This document shows, piece after piece, positions 18,957 to 28,085 of a DNA stretch of 64,000 nucleotides. The DNA lies in the NCBI GenBank assembly GCA_017480485.1, contig JAFVAN010000013.1:1-64000 (forward strand). Reading direction: 5' to 3'. A program made the position numbers and the translations under genes. The DNA comes from Ruminococcus sp. Its GTDB lineage: Bacteria; Bacillota_A; Clostridia; Oscillospirales; Ruminococcaceae. Numbering within the stretch: the stretch's first letter is position 1; each line of letters begins with the position of its first letter. The notes beneath the pieces are model-generated. The model did no database searches. It was not told the origin of the DNA and worked only from the letters and a program-made list of their open reading frames with translations.

Positions 18957-20072
18957 CTATTTTTTTCCTACAACTAAAATAGTCTCACAGATCCTGTCCA
19001 CATCTTCCATGCTCAGATCTGCATAAAGTGGAAGAGTCAGAACTCGCAGCGAAATATCAAGCGCTATCGGAGTATTGTTTGCATTGAACTGACCCTTGTA
19101 GCAGTCAAATGTGTTTGTCAGCGGATAGAAATACTTTCGTGCGCCTATGCCGTTTTCTCCGAGTTTTTCAAAAACTTCATCACGGTCAGCGCCGAAAACC
19201 GCCTTATCAAACACTACGGGAAAATATGCGTAGTTCGGCGTTACATCCTTCTGAATTGGAGCAAGCTTGATACCGTCAACGCCCTCCAGGTGACTCCTGT
19301 AACGCTCGACAACAGCCTTGCGCTTTGCAATCTCTTCATCAAGATGTCGCAGATTGCAGATACCCATAGCTGCGCAGAACTCGTTCATCTTGGCGTTCCC
19401 ACCTATGTAAGCTACCTCTTCGGGACCGTGGATTCCGAAGTTTTTGAGATCGTTCAGCTTCTGAACAAGCTCATCATCGTGAAAGCAAACAGCGCCGCCC
19501 TCAATTGTGTTGAACACCTTTGTAGCATGGAAGCTGAACATTGCTGCATCACCGAAACAAGCAGAGCTTACACCCTTGTACTTTACAGCAAAAGCATGAG
19601 CTGCATCATAGATGACTTTGAGGTTATGCTTATCCGCAATGGTCTTTATTGCTTCAACATTGCAAAGATTTCCGTAAACGTGAACGGGAACAATTGCAAC
19701 TGTTTTATCTGTGATTAGCGCCTCGATCATGGTTACGTCAATTGTGTAATCGTCAGGGTTAACATCGCAGAACACAGGCTTAAGACCGCTGCGCACGATA
19801 GCATGAGTGGTCGAAGCAAAGGTGAACGGCGTTGTAATTACTTCGCTTCCATTGGGGAAATTCATTGCTTCGATGATGTTTTCAAGTGCAAGATGACCAT
19901 TGCAATAAAGAGCAACGTGCGGAATTCCAAGCATTGATTCAAGCTCTGCCTGAAACTGCTTGTGTTTTGCGCCCATATTTGTGAGCCAATGGGTTTCCCA
20001 TAGCTCAGATATTTCTTTTTGGTATTCCTCCTGTGTGGGCATGGAGGAACGAGTGACTAAAATATTGCTCAT
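18957..20072 (-). CDS. DegT/DnrJ/EryC1-type sugar aminotransferase (VioA-like)
   Basis: A 371-residue PLP enzyme. IYDAAHAFAVKYKG and SFHATKVFNTIEGG (catalytic Lys in HATK) match the VioA/FdtB branch of this family. With RmlA and RmlB it would convert dTDP-4-keto-6-deoxyglucose into dTDP-4-amino-4,6-dideoxyglucose (viosamine). No FdtA-type ketoisomerase is present, which argues against a 3-amino sugar. A GNAT gene 14 bases upstream may acetylate the product. Confidence 0.85.
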   Translation of the reverse strand: MSNILVTRSSMPTQEEYQKEISELWETHWLTNMGAKHKQFQAELESMLGIPHVALYCNGHLALENIIEAMNFPNGSEVITTPFTFASTTHAIVRSGLKPVFCDVNPDDYTIDVTMIEALITDKTVAIVPVHVYGNLCNVEAIKTIADKHNLKVIYDAAHAFAVKYKGVSSACFGDAAMFSFHATKVFNTIEGGAVCFHDDELVQKLNDLKNFGIHGPEEVAYIGGNAKMNEFCAAMGICNLRHLDEEIAKRKAVVERYRSHLEGVDGIKLAPIQKDVTPNYAYFPVVFDKAVFGADRDEVFEKLGENGIGARKYFYPLTNTFDCYKGQFNANNTPIALDISLRVLTLPLYADLSMEDVDRICETILVVGKK

Positions 20073-20086
20073 AGCTATGTTCCTTT

Positions 20087-20536
20087 TTATAATTTCAAAC
20101 TGTAGATACAGGTTTTATCCGTTTTGCGATTCTTTATAGTGAATCCTTTTTTCTGATAGAATCGAATTGCACGTTCATTAGAATCTGCAACCTCCAATTC
20201 AACTGAACACATACTACGTTTTTTGCAATCTTCAATCATAGCATCTAGGAGTTGTGAACTTATGCCCTTTCCTCTTGCTTCAGGAACCAATATGATCATT
20301 GAAAGATAAGCTGTATAATTCACCATATCATTTGCATAGTAAGCGCAAAAACCGACATTTTCACTTCCTGATTTAGCAACAATAACATTTCCATACTTAC
20401 TGAATTTTTCAGCAAGTGTTTTGATTGTATTATCATTATTATAAGATTGATCAAAAAAATATGATGCACATACCTTTATGGTGCGTCTAATTTGTTCTTG
20501 ATCTGAAATAAAGAAAATAGAATAATAAACTTGCAT
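20087..20536 (-). CDS. GNAT-family N-acetyltransferase
   Basis: 149 residues with the acetyl-CoA motif A of GNAT enzymes (LVPEARGKGISSQLL at about 89-103) and a terminal FYQKKGF block near 130-136. The likely role, from its position next to the VioA-like aminotransferase, is acetylation of the dTDP-4-amino sugar, as WecD does for dTDP-Fuc4N. That is inference; it might instead modify an amino acid made by the ATP-grasp genes just upstream. The ribosome site is weak. Confidence 0.75.
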   Translation of the reverse strand: MQVYYSIFFISDQEQIRRTIKVCASYFFDQSYNNDNTIKTLAEKFSKYGNVIVAKSGSENVGFCAYYANDMVNYTAYLSMIILVPEARGKGISSQLLDAMIEDCKKRSMCSVELEVADSNERAIRFYQKKGFTIKNRKTDKTCIYSLKL

Positions 20537-20601
20537 TAGATATATGTCCTATCAATTATTTTATGTGCTACAGAATATCAAAATTGACTTCGGTATGTGT
20601 A

Positions 20602-21627
20602 TTACATTCTTCGGTTTCTGTATTTTTCCATACTTAAATCAATGATCATTTCACACAGTTGACCATAGTCTATTCCGGCATATGCAGCAGCTTTTGGAAG
20701 TAAGCTATTAGGTGTCATACCTGGAAGCGTATTTACTTCTAAACACCATAGTTCTCCATCATTATCCATAATGAAATCAACTCTGGAATATACAGATAAT
20801 TTCATAGCTTCATGTATTCTCTCAGCAATTGCCTGAACCTCTTTTGTTTTTTCGGAACTAATTCTTGCAGGACATATTTCTTGAGCTCCTTCATTTCCAT
20901 TTTGATATTTAGCAATATAATCAAATTTCCCGCTTTTAGGTGGCACAATTTCTATAGGAGATAATGCTTTACCGTTCAATATTGGAACTGTAAGCTCAAT
21001 GCCATTAATCTTTTTTTCAATTATTATTGAATCTTGATATTCCTTGACAGCTTTTAGAGCTATATGCATATCCTGTTCTGTATTACAGATATATGTGCCA
21101 ATTGAGGAACCTCCATGTATGCATTTTACAACACAAGGTGCTTTATCAGTTAATGGAGCAACATTGATACTATTGGCTGACATGATTTTTCGTGCCATTT
21201 CTTTATCTAGAGCAATAGCGCTTCCAAGTGTATCAGAACCTGTATATGGAATCCCTAACAAATCCAAGCATGCTTGTATTTTTCCATCTTCTCCATCTAT
21301 TCCATGTAATCCTATAAATACACAGTCAGCAAGTTTACAAATATCTATTACATTTTTTCCTATACGAGTATCACTCTTGTCTTTTCTCTGTCCGATCACT
21401 TTACTAATATCAGGTTCCTCACAATTAATTTCTTCATTAGGACACAATCCATTTTCATTATCGAATAATGAATCGAGATCACCTAAGTTGTTTTCAAGCC
21501 CCAAAAAGACGTCAACAAAAATAGCTTTGTGTCCAATACTTCTTAGCGCTCTGCAAACTGATACCGCAGTTACAATCGAAACTTGTCGTTCAGAACTTAT
21601 TCCTCCGCCTAAAACCACTATTTTCAT
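20602..21627 (-). CDS. D-alanine-D-alanine ligase-like ATP-grasp enzyme
   Basis: A 341-residue, full-length Ddl-type ligase. Visible are SERQVS near the N-terminus, HGIDGEDGKIQACLD, YTGSDTLGSAIALDK, HGGSSIG, the omega-loop AKY (Tyr typical of D-Ala-D-Ala rather than depsipeptide ligases) and the metal-binding LEVNTLPGMTPNS. Housekeeping ddl is normally elsewhere, and here it is embedded with two other ATP-grasp genes in a polysaccharide operon. It may make a dipeptide used to decorate the glycan; a spare copy for cell-wall synthesis is the alternative. Confidence 0.83.
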   Translation of the reverse strand: MKIVVLGGGISSERQVSIVTAVSVCRALRSIGHKAIFVDVFLGLENNLGDLDSLFDNENGLCPNEEINCEEPDISKVIGQRKDKSDTRIGKNVIDICKLADCVFIGLHGIDGEDGKIQACLDLLGIPYTGSDTLGSAIALDKEMARKIMSANSINVAPLTDKAPCVVKCIHGGSSIGTYICNTEQDMHIALKAVKEYQDSIIIEKKINGIELTVPILNGKALSPIEIVPPKSGKFDYIAKYQNGNEGAQEICPARISSEKTKEVQAIAERIHEAMKLSVYSRVDFIMDNDGELWCLEVNTLPGMTPNSLLPKAAAYAGIDYGQLCEMIIDLSMEKYRNRRM

Positions 21628-21640
21628 GTTATATCACCTT

Positions 21641-22786
21641 TTATCTAGGAATATTAATACGCTGGTTCTTTTGAATTTCACTTAAACTGTTTATATAAGC
21701 AATTTTCTTTTTAAAATAATCTCCTATTTCTGAATCGGCAAGAAAAGGATGGAAAAGTTGCATATGACCAATACCAGGATGTGAATTTATCTCCATACAC
21801 TTGAATCCTTTATCAGTTACACCTATATCAAACCCCATAAATTCTATCGTATTAAATAATTTTGCAACTCCAATAATGGAATCTCTTAATTCCTCATAGT
21901 TTTCAATAATCCCTGATACTGGTACACCTGTATCAGGATGAATTAAAACATCTTCCACCCTATCAAAATAAACAAGCTTTGTATCCCCGAATTCACCTGT
22001 TTCTGGATTAACATCTGCAACAATATTGTAGTTTTCAACACTATCAAAATGTATAAAATTAGCAGATGAATCTGATAAGTGAGGAATCCTCAGGTATCCA
22101 CCTATTATTCTGGGTGAATAACCATTTTCATTTACGGTAACAAGTCTAAGCGTATGGATTGTTTCGTTCATTTTCGAAAAAAAAGGATTCGGATGAATAT
22201 ACTCTGTAAATACATAATTCGGGTTTTCCTCAATCACTTTTTTGATTCTTTCTTCATTAATTATTGTATTATCAATATAATAATTACCGTCAGACGAAAA
22301 AGAAAGCTTAAAGAATCCTACGGAAGTGCTCCCATTACATGGTTTACATGCAAAAGCTCCTCTTTCTTTGAGTAATTTGCAAAATGATGATAAACCGTTG
22401 TTTTCGTTTTTATATGGGTTATCCATAAGCGGTCTTAACCCATTGGGGGTAGAATAATAGTAGTATTCTGGCATTAATGAATCAAACGCTGTTCCAGACA
22501 GAATATATTTCAATGTCATTTTGTCATTTATCCAGATACGTTCCCAGCTATTTATAGGCCAAATGCGATAATAGTCATAATCAGTTAGATAATCAGAACA
22601 ATTATTATCATTTATTCCATATATTGAAGCAACTTCTGCACGAAACCCTCTACTATGAGACCATGAAACAAAGCTCTGATCGTAATTACTATTATTCTTC
22701 TCTTCTTCAAGAATATTTAAGTAAAATTGAGCATACTTTCTTGTGTAACCATCTTTAAGCAAATCTTCAAGCTTCTCACTGTACAT
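21641..22786 (-). CDS. Sugar-transfer-associated ATP-grasp protein
   Basis: A 381-residue ATP-grasp protein resembling PF14397, a family found in polysaccharide clusters. Seen are GAFACKPCNGSTSVGF (ATP-binding lysine region, near residue 145), a TLRLVTV segment, and MEINSHPGIGHMQ (metal-binding Glu/Asn) near 340. The reaction is not established for the family; ligation of an amino acid or carboxylate to a sugar is presumed. Gaps of 13-14 bases separate it from the flanking ATP-grasp genes. Confidence 0.78.
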   Translation of the reverse strand: MYSEKLEDLLKDGYTRKYAQFYLNILEEEKNNSNYDQSFVSWSHSRGFRAEVASIYGINDNNCSDYLTDYDYYRIWPINSWERIWINDKMTLKYILSGTAFDSLMPEYYYYSTPNGLRPLMDNPYKNENNGLSSFCKLLKERGAFACKPCNGSTSVGFFKLSFSSDGNYYIDNTIINEERIKKVIEENPNYVFTEYIHPNPFFSKMNETIHTLRLVTVNENGYSPRIIGGYLRIPHLSDSSANFIHFDSVENYNIVADVNPETGEFGDTKLVYFDRVEDVLIHPDTGVPVSGIIENYEELRDSIIGVAKLFNTIEFMGFDIGVTDKGFKCMEINSHPGIGHMQLFHPFLADSEIGDYFKKKIAYINSLSEIQKNQRINIPR

Positions 22787-22800
22787 TATTCTATCCTCCG

Positions 22801-24006
22801 TTATGATAAAGATATTTCAAACCGTTTTTCTACTTCATTTATTACTTCATTCAAGCGTTCAGTATTATCTGAGCAAGCAATAAAGAACCCTATTCGTGCC
22901 GAATCATTCTTAGCGTCTTCAATTGTATCACCAACAGAGAAATTCAACTGATATTCTGCAATATCTTTAGTTTGATCAAGATAGTCCAATCCATTGATCG
23001 ACTCAACTCGACCGCCTCCATTTGGTGTTGCAAAGAACTTAAGAACGGCTGCTTTAACTTTGTACTCTTCTGTAATTGAAAAATTACAGTCATTTACTGT
23101 GCCAGTTGCGCACTCAATCAAGTACCGATAAGTATCATAGCCAGACATAAACTGCGTAATTACAGAAGAAATCATATTGCCGCCACCGCGTGCGCCAATT
23201 TCGATCAGATAGAATTCTCCATCTTCATATTTATACTCAGCATGTGTAAAACCATATTCGAGTGGTGATGCCATAACAAACGCATCATTCGCTCTTTTCA
23301 GTTTTTCATAATCAAACTTTGGATTTGAGTGAGTAAAATATAGTTCGTTTGCAATATTTATATTATGTTTAAAATGCTTTTTTTCGCTAATAGCCAGTGT
23401 ATAATGAGCTGTTGGAGTCTTTATTCCATCCACTGTAAATTCGGTGCCTACGATGAAACGTTCAGCCAGAACAGCCTTCTCGACCCGAGAAAATAACATT
23501 GCCTCATCAAAATGAGCACGGATTTCATCTTCAGTATCAGTTCGGAAAACACCATGACTTGCATTGCTGTCAAGAGGCTTGATTATAATGGGCTTTCCTA
23601 AGTCCTTAAAGAAAGCAACTGCTTCTTCAACATTTTTACAGAGCTTATATTCAGGAGTTTTTAAGCCATGCTTCATACAGAATTCTCTCATCAAGAACTT
23701 GTCCGTATAAAGTGCAGCAACTTCATTAGACATGGTGCAAAGGTGTAACCTTCTTCCAAGCTCCGCCACAACAGGCATAGCAATATCGCACTCATCTGAA
23801 AGAACCGCTTCGATCCCTATGCTTTTGGCATGACTTTCGATATTATCAACAGCAAAAATGTCTGAACGGTAAAAATCATCTGCTATCTCCGCACATGGAG
23901 GCGCTTCTTCAGGACTTACCACGCACAGCCAATGTCCCATTTCTTTGATTTTCTGTGCAAGAGGCAGCTGCCATTTGCTTCCCGGTAATACAAGAATTTT
24001 CGACAT
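22801..24006 (-). CDS. ATP-grasp carboxylate-amine ligase (amino-acid ligase-like)
   Basis: 401 residues with an N-terminal Rossmann-like preATP-grasp domain (MSKILVLPGSKWQLPLA), an ATP-grasp core (KPIIIKPLDSNASHGV near 140) and a metal site LIEIGARGGGN near 270. A C-terminal extension contains RVESINGLDYL, as in BacD/PurK-like ligases. Such enzymes join a carboxylate to an amine via an acyl phosphate. Its neighbours are an aminotransferase and two other ATP-grasp genes, so amino-acid or dipeptide formation is likely; substrates are unknown. Confidence 0.8.
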   Translation of the reverse strand: MSKILVLPGSKWQLPLAQKIKEMGHWLCVVSPEEAPPCAEIADDFYRSDIFAVDNIESHAKSIGIEAVLSDECDIAMPVVAELGRRLHLCTMSNEVAALYTDKFLMREFCMKHGLKTPEYKLCKNVEEAVAFFKDLGKPIIIKPLDSNASHGVFRTDTEDEIRAHFDEAMLFSRVEKAVLAERFIVGTEFTVDGIKTPTAHYTLAISEKKHFKHNINIANELYFTHSNPKFDYEKLKRANDAFVMASPLEYGFTHAEYKYEDGEFYLIEIGARGGGNMISSVITQFMSGYDTYRYLIECATGTVNDCNFSITEEYKVKAAVLKFFATPNGGGRVESINGLDYLDQTKDIAEYQLNFSVGDTIEDAKNDSARIGFFIACSDNTERLNEVINEVEKRFEISLS

Positions 24007-24016
24007 ATATAAGCCC

Positions 24017-25243
24017 TCACTTTGCTGGAGTAAAACGATTCATATGTAGTTCCTTGAGTTGAGAATCTACAAAATCATCGTCATACTCATTTTCTTCGAT
24101 AACTCTTTTTATAGTACGAAGACATTCTTCAATGTCCTCCGTTGTTTCCGCACCTACACCAATGCGAATGAAACGCTCTGTGCTATCTCCATATGCAAGT
24201 CCAGGAACAACTGAAATTCCATATTTCATTAACAAATACAAGCCTAATTCCATTGATGAATGCTTGTAGTTTTCAATGCTCATAAAAATATAGAATGTAG
24301 CAGATCCGTCTAAAGGCTTTAGCCCAATTGATTTCATATAGTTTGTTATCTTTTGACGTTTCTCTACAACTGCTTGAGCCTGTGGTAGCGTTACCTTTAC
24401 AATGTCATCAAAATAGTGAGCAACATACATTGAGAGCAATGTTGCCGGGCAAGTGATTAGATGCTGATTCAATTTAAGAACATTGTATATCACATCAGGA
24501 CTTGAAATCACATAGCCAATTCGCCATCCGGAAATACCAAGATTTTTTGATAGAGAATTTACAACAATTATTCCGTCCTTATCAGGAACTACAGAGGCCA
24601 TTGATGTAAAACCGTCATCAATCACAAAATCGCTGTATGCTTCATCAACAAGGATATAGATGCCTCGTGGTCTGCACATCTCGTATAGCCTCTCTAAATC
24701 TGCCTTTGAATACATTTTGCCCGCCGGATTGTTGGGATTACATATAACCACCATGCGAGTTTTATCTGTAAAGTATTTATCGAAGTCTTCAACGAGGCAA
24801 TCATAAGGAATAAACTTAGGAACGCCATCCGCAAGTTTAATTTCTTCAGGATAACTTAGCCAAGCAGGCTCATGGATCAAAACCTCGTCTCCGGGATTAA
24901 GCACTGACTGAAACGCCATGTAGATCAAGGGCTTAGAACCTGCGGAGATAAGTAATTCATCTTCAGGATCTATTACTGCACCATATTTATCTTTGTAGTA
25001 CTTTGCAACGATGTGACGCAGTTCTGGCATGCCTCTGCTTTCTGAATAGTGATAGCCTTTTTTGAAATCAATTTCATCAAAAGGAAACATAGGAATCTCA
25101 AAGAATGCTTCCCCTAATGAAAGAACTTTTATCGAATCGCCACGACGCCTCATGGCATATACCACATTATTCATGTAAACAGATAGAGCCTCGGGAATGG
25201 CATTTACCTTATCACTTAGTTGCATTTTAAGTTGGCTATTCAT
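24017..25243 (-). CDS. Class I/II PLP aminotransferase
   Basis: A 408-residue fold-type I aminotransferase. SAGSKPLIYMAF binds the PLP phosphate region, NPNNPAGK and DEAYSDF are family motifs, and SLSKNLGISGWRIGY carries the PLP lysine. It differs from the DegT-type sugar aminotransferase in this locus and should act on an amino or keto acid. It is first of the four-gene block with the three ATP-grasp ligases and so may supply their amino-acid substrate. A candidate internal promoter lies about 100 bases upstream. Confidence 0.85.
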   Translation of the reverse strand: MNSQLKMQLSDKVNAIPEALSVYMNNVVYAMRRRGDSIKVLSLGEAFFEIPMFPFDEIDFKKGYHYSESRGMPELRHIVAKYYKDKYGAVIDPEDELLISAGSKPLIYMAFQSVLNPGDEVLIHEPAWLSYPEEIKLADGVPKFIPYDCLVEDFDKYFTDKTRMVVICNPNNPAGKMYSKADLERLYEMCRPRGIYILVDEAYSDFVIDDGFTSMASVVPDKDGIIVVNSLSKNLGISGWRIGYVISSPDVIYNVLKLNQHLITCPATLLSMYVAHYFDDIVKVTLPQAQAVVEKRQKITNYMKSIGLKPLDGSATFYIFMSIENYKHSSMELGLYLLMKYGISVVPGLAYGDSTERFIRIGVGAETTEDIEECLRTIKRVIEENEYDDDFVDSQLKELHMNRFTPAK

Positions 25244-25347
25244 ATTATCATTTCCTTTTTTTAATCACAAATTGCAGTCAGAAAATAGATTGGACAAAAA
25301 AATGCATAAATCAAAAAAGAGAGTTCTTTACAAATTGTTTATTGCGC

Positions 25348-25375
25348 ATTTTATGTTTGCTTTCAAATTGATCAA
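25348..25375 (-). promoter_or_regulatory. Possible internal promoter for the aminotransferase/ATP-grasp block
   Basis: Minus strand TTGATC (25375-25370), a 16-base spacer, then TAAAAT (25353-25348), about 105 bases upstream of the aminotransferase start. The 271-base gap (25244-25514) is the longest inside the polysaccharide locus and very AT-rich; nothing else was recognised in it. Confidence 0.3.
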
Positions 25376-25514
25376 TTATCGTCTATTCAACATTAAAGAT
25401 CAAATGAAGTAACAATTTACAAGTTATAGATTACTACTACTAACAGCATTAATCTCTAATCGTATTCCGAAGATAATAGTATATTACTAACTCTGCATAA
25501 CACATTAAAAGCAT

Positions 25515-27053
25515 TCATGATGACATATTGCTTTTTCTTTTAATTAGCTTGAATATCCTCGATCGAACATCATTCAATGCATCAGTTTTATAATTTATTA
25601 GTATCATGAATGATAAAGAAATAAATCCACTTATTAATGCTTTTATAAACAATCCAATAATATTTTCCGGAACCGATTTACATATATAATAACTAACAAA
25701 TAAACTTATACTTGTTATAATAATATATTTTATTTGAGTGATGTAATAATGTCTCACAGCAACATCAAATTTTTTATAAAGAATAATAGGTTCATACCAA
25801 TAGGTGGTAAGAAATTTAGAGAATGTTGTCGCAAATATTATACCACTTACTCCCCAAATTTTCCCAAATATAATTGAAAAGATAACATTTAGAATTACTG
25901 TGGGTATCAACACATATTTCACTTGATTAAATAATCCCATGGTTTCTCTATACATCCAAACTGGGTTAGCTAATGTTGTAGTATACATAAGTATAATAAT
26001 TGCAATAACTGTACTATCGCTTAACAAGTATTCTTTTCCCAACCATATGGGTATAAAGCTTTGAACGCAGCAGAAAAAAACACAAGTGATTACACTTCCA
26101 ATGAATGCATAAACAAGAAGAAGGGTATTAAATAATGTAAACGATTTTTTAGCATTATTCTCTGTATTTACATTACCAATACTAGCCAATAATCCAGTAG
26201 AAAAAATATAAATATAAGCATTAATATACTGTATTAATAAATAATAATTTGAATAATATCCAACATATATAGTGCTGACAATAACTGAAATCAAAATATT
26301 ATCAGTATTATTTAATAATACTGAACACATTTTATATATAAATGTTGATTTGATATTCGTAAAAATATCTTTGAACTGAATAACATTTTTGTCTACCAAA
26401 TTATGATTATCTATAAAAGGATAATTTTTACTTGAAATACGACTTAATAAATAGTTCTTTAAGATAGTAAAAAACAGTTGAATTAGCAGATAGCCTATAT
26501 AATCTTTAAATATTAAAAGATATAGTGTTTGTACTCCATACATTACCAGATGAGCTATCGTTGTTAATATGTTGTCATAATACTGTTTTTGATCAGCAGA
26601 TAAAATAATTGTTTTATAACAAAAGAAATATGATGAAGCTGTATTAACAAGATATAAAACATAATAAAGAATCACTTCGTTGTTAGGAACAGAAGTCTTA
26701 ATTATAAATTTCATAAATGGAATAATAAGAATACCTATTCCTATTACAGTTAAACCAATTATGTTATATATCCTTTTAAATGAATTTATTAATGTGGCTA
26801 TTTTTTTTTCATCTTTATCGGCTAAAGCTTGATATAAAGTATAGCTAAAAACATTGTTTATTCCAAGATCGGCCATTGCTAAAACAGAAAGAATATTTGT
26901 ATAAAGACCATTAATCCCTGTATATTCCGCACCCAATAATTTTACGAATACTGTTCTGGATAAAAAAGCAAATATGAATATGAGTATTTTACTTACTACC
27001 CCAGTTAACACATTCTTGGCCGATTTTTCAGTTCTACTACTATTTAAATCCAT
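25515..27053 (-). CDS. Wzx-like polysaccharide flippase
   Basis: A 512-residue polytopic membrane protein with about 12-14 hydrophobic helices and few charged loops, of the PST/MOP flippase family. The N-terminal block KILIFIFAFLSRTVFVKLLG, then GAEYTGINGLY and MADLGINNVF, is typical of Gram-positive Wzx proteins. It should translocate lipid-linked repeat units across the membrane. It is codirectional with the polymerase and glycosyltransferase genes just upstream. Base composition here is markedly AT-rich, as usual for wzx/wzy. Confidence 0.85.
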   Translation of the reverse strand: MDLNSSRTEKSAKNVLTGVVSKILIFIFAFLSRTVFVKLLGAEYTGINGLYTNILSVLAMADLGINNVFSYTLYQALADKDEKKIATLINSFKRIYNIIGLTVIGIGILIIPFMKFIIKTSVPNNEVILYYVLYLVNTASSYFFCYKTIILSADQKQYYDNILTTIAHLVMYGVQTLYLLIFKDYIGYLLIQLFFTILKNYLLSRISSKNYPFIDNHNLVDKNVIQFKDIFTNIKSTFIYKMCSVLLNNTDNILISVIVSTIYVGYYSNYYLLIQYINAYIYIFSTGLLASIGNVNTENNAKKSFTLFNTLLLVYAFIGSVITCVFFCCVQSFIPIWLGKEYLLSDSTVIAIIILMYTTTLANPVWMYRETMGLFNQVKYVLIPTVILNVIFSIIFGKIWGVSGIIFATTFSKFLTTYWYEPIILYKKFDVAVRHYYITQIKYIIITSISLFVSYYICKSVPENIIGLFIKALISGFISLSFMILINYKTDALNDVRSRIFKLIKRKSNMSS

Positions 27054-27062
27054 CAGACACTC

Positions 27063-28085
27063 TCATTTCTCAATTACACTGGTCGCAATTTTCTGATTGA
27101 ATTTCTTAATAATTTTATTTATTAAATATCCACCCCTGCCATTGAACAAAAGAAGTACCATTCTTTGAATATTTCGCCATAGTTTCCTTATTGGTTTATT
27201 GTGTGCCATTATTTTATTTCTTTCGTTTTCGTAATATTTATCTGGAACAACACATATCGGATGTTTTAAGGGAAAGCCTATTTCATATGTTTTCATATTA
27301 AACACTCTTCTTATTCCTTTTGGTAGTAGAGCAATGTTAGAAGAGTGTTCCGAATTATCTGTACAACCTAAATTTGAAATCATATTCTTTGCAGGGATTA
27401 TTTGTAATCTATGCTGAGCATATACACCATATTTGATCCAAAATTCTCCACTTGCCGTATGTCCCTGATAATATTTATTGATAGGATAATTTCTCATCCT
27501 ATCCCAAACAATTCGATCTTCTTTAGTGACTTGTTTTAATAATTTCATAGAATAACTATCATAATAGTAATCAAATGAATCACGATCCGATAGTACTCTT
27601 TTCCATGTGGCAACTCCCCATATTGACCCTTCTCCACAAAAGAAATAATCACTCGTACATTTGTCATAGATTCCCAAATGGTTCATTCCGCATATACATT
27701 GTATTCTTGTATCATCTTTATATTTTTCGAGTAATTCAGCACAAAAACGAAAGTATGATACAGAAGGAATAATGTCGTCCTCAAGAAAAATACATCTATC
27801 AACATTTTCCCAAATCATAGTGGTAATTTTATGACCCATTGTATACAAACCTTGATTGGTATCTTCATATAATCTAAATACTTTACATTTCCAATCTATC
27901 CCACTATCAATCATTTTGCGATTATTATTAATTGCTTCCCATTCTGCAGGATTCCTTCCACCATCAGATTGGATGAAGAGAATACTCGGCCTTGCTTTTT
28001 TTATTACTTCAAACTGTTTTCTTTGGCATTCTTCTCTAATCCATATGTTTATTTTAACTGGTACATCAACTAGATAGTCCTTCAT
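27063..28085 (-). CDS. GT-A-type glycosyltransferase
   Basis: 340 residues. The core is CIFLEDDIIPSVSYFRF (about residues 98-114), an acidic EDD metal/nucleotide-sugar motif of GT-A enzymes, after an N-terminal segment with QSDGGRNPAEW. CGEGSIWGVATWKRV follows. It probably adds one sugar to the repeat unit at the inner membrane face; donor and linkage cannot be read. Its start overlaps the polymerase gene's end by 20 bases. Confidence 0.7.
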   Translation of the reverse strand: MKDYLVDVPVKINIWIREECQRKQFEVIKKARPSILFIQSDGGRNPAEWEAINNNRKMIDSGIDWKCKVFRLYEDTNQGLYTMGHKITTMIWENVDRCIFLEDDIIPSVSYFRFCAELLEKYKDDTRIQCICGMNHLGIYDKCTSDYFFCGEGSIWGVATWKRVLSDRDSFDYYYDSYSMKLLKQVTKEDRIVWDRMRNYPINKYYQGHTASGEFWIKYGVYAQHRLQIIPAKNMISNLGCTDNSEHSSNIALLPKGIRRVFNMKTYEIGFPLKHPICVVPDKYYENERNKIMAHNKPIRKLWRNIQRMVLLLFNGRGGYLINKIIKKFNQKIATSVIEK

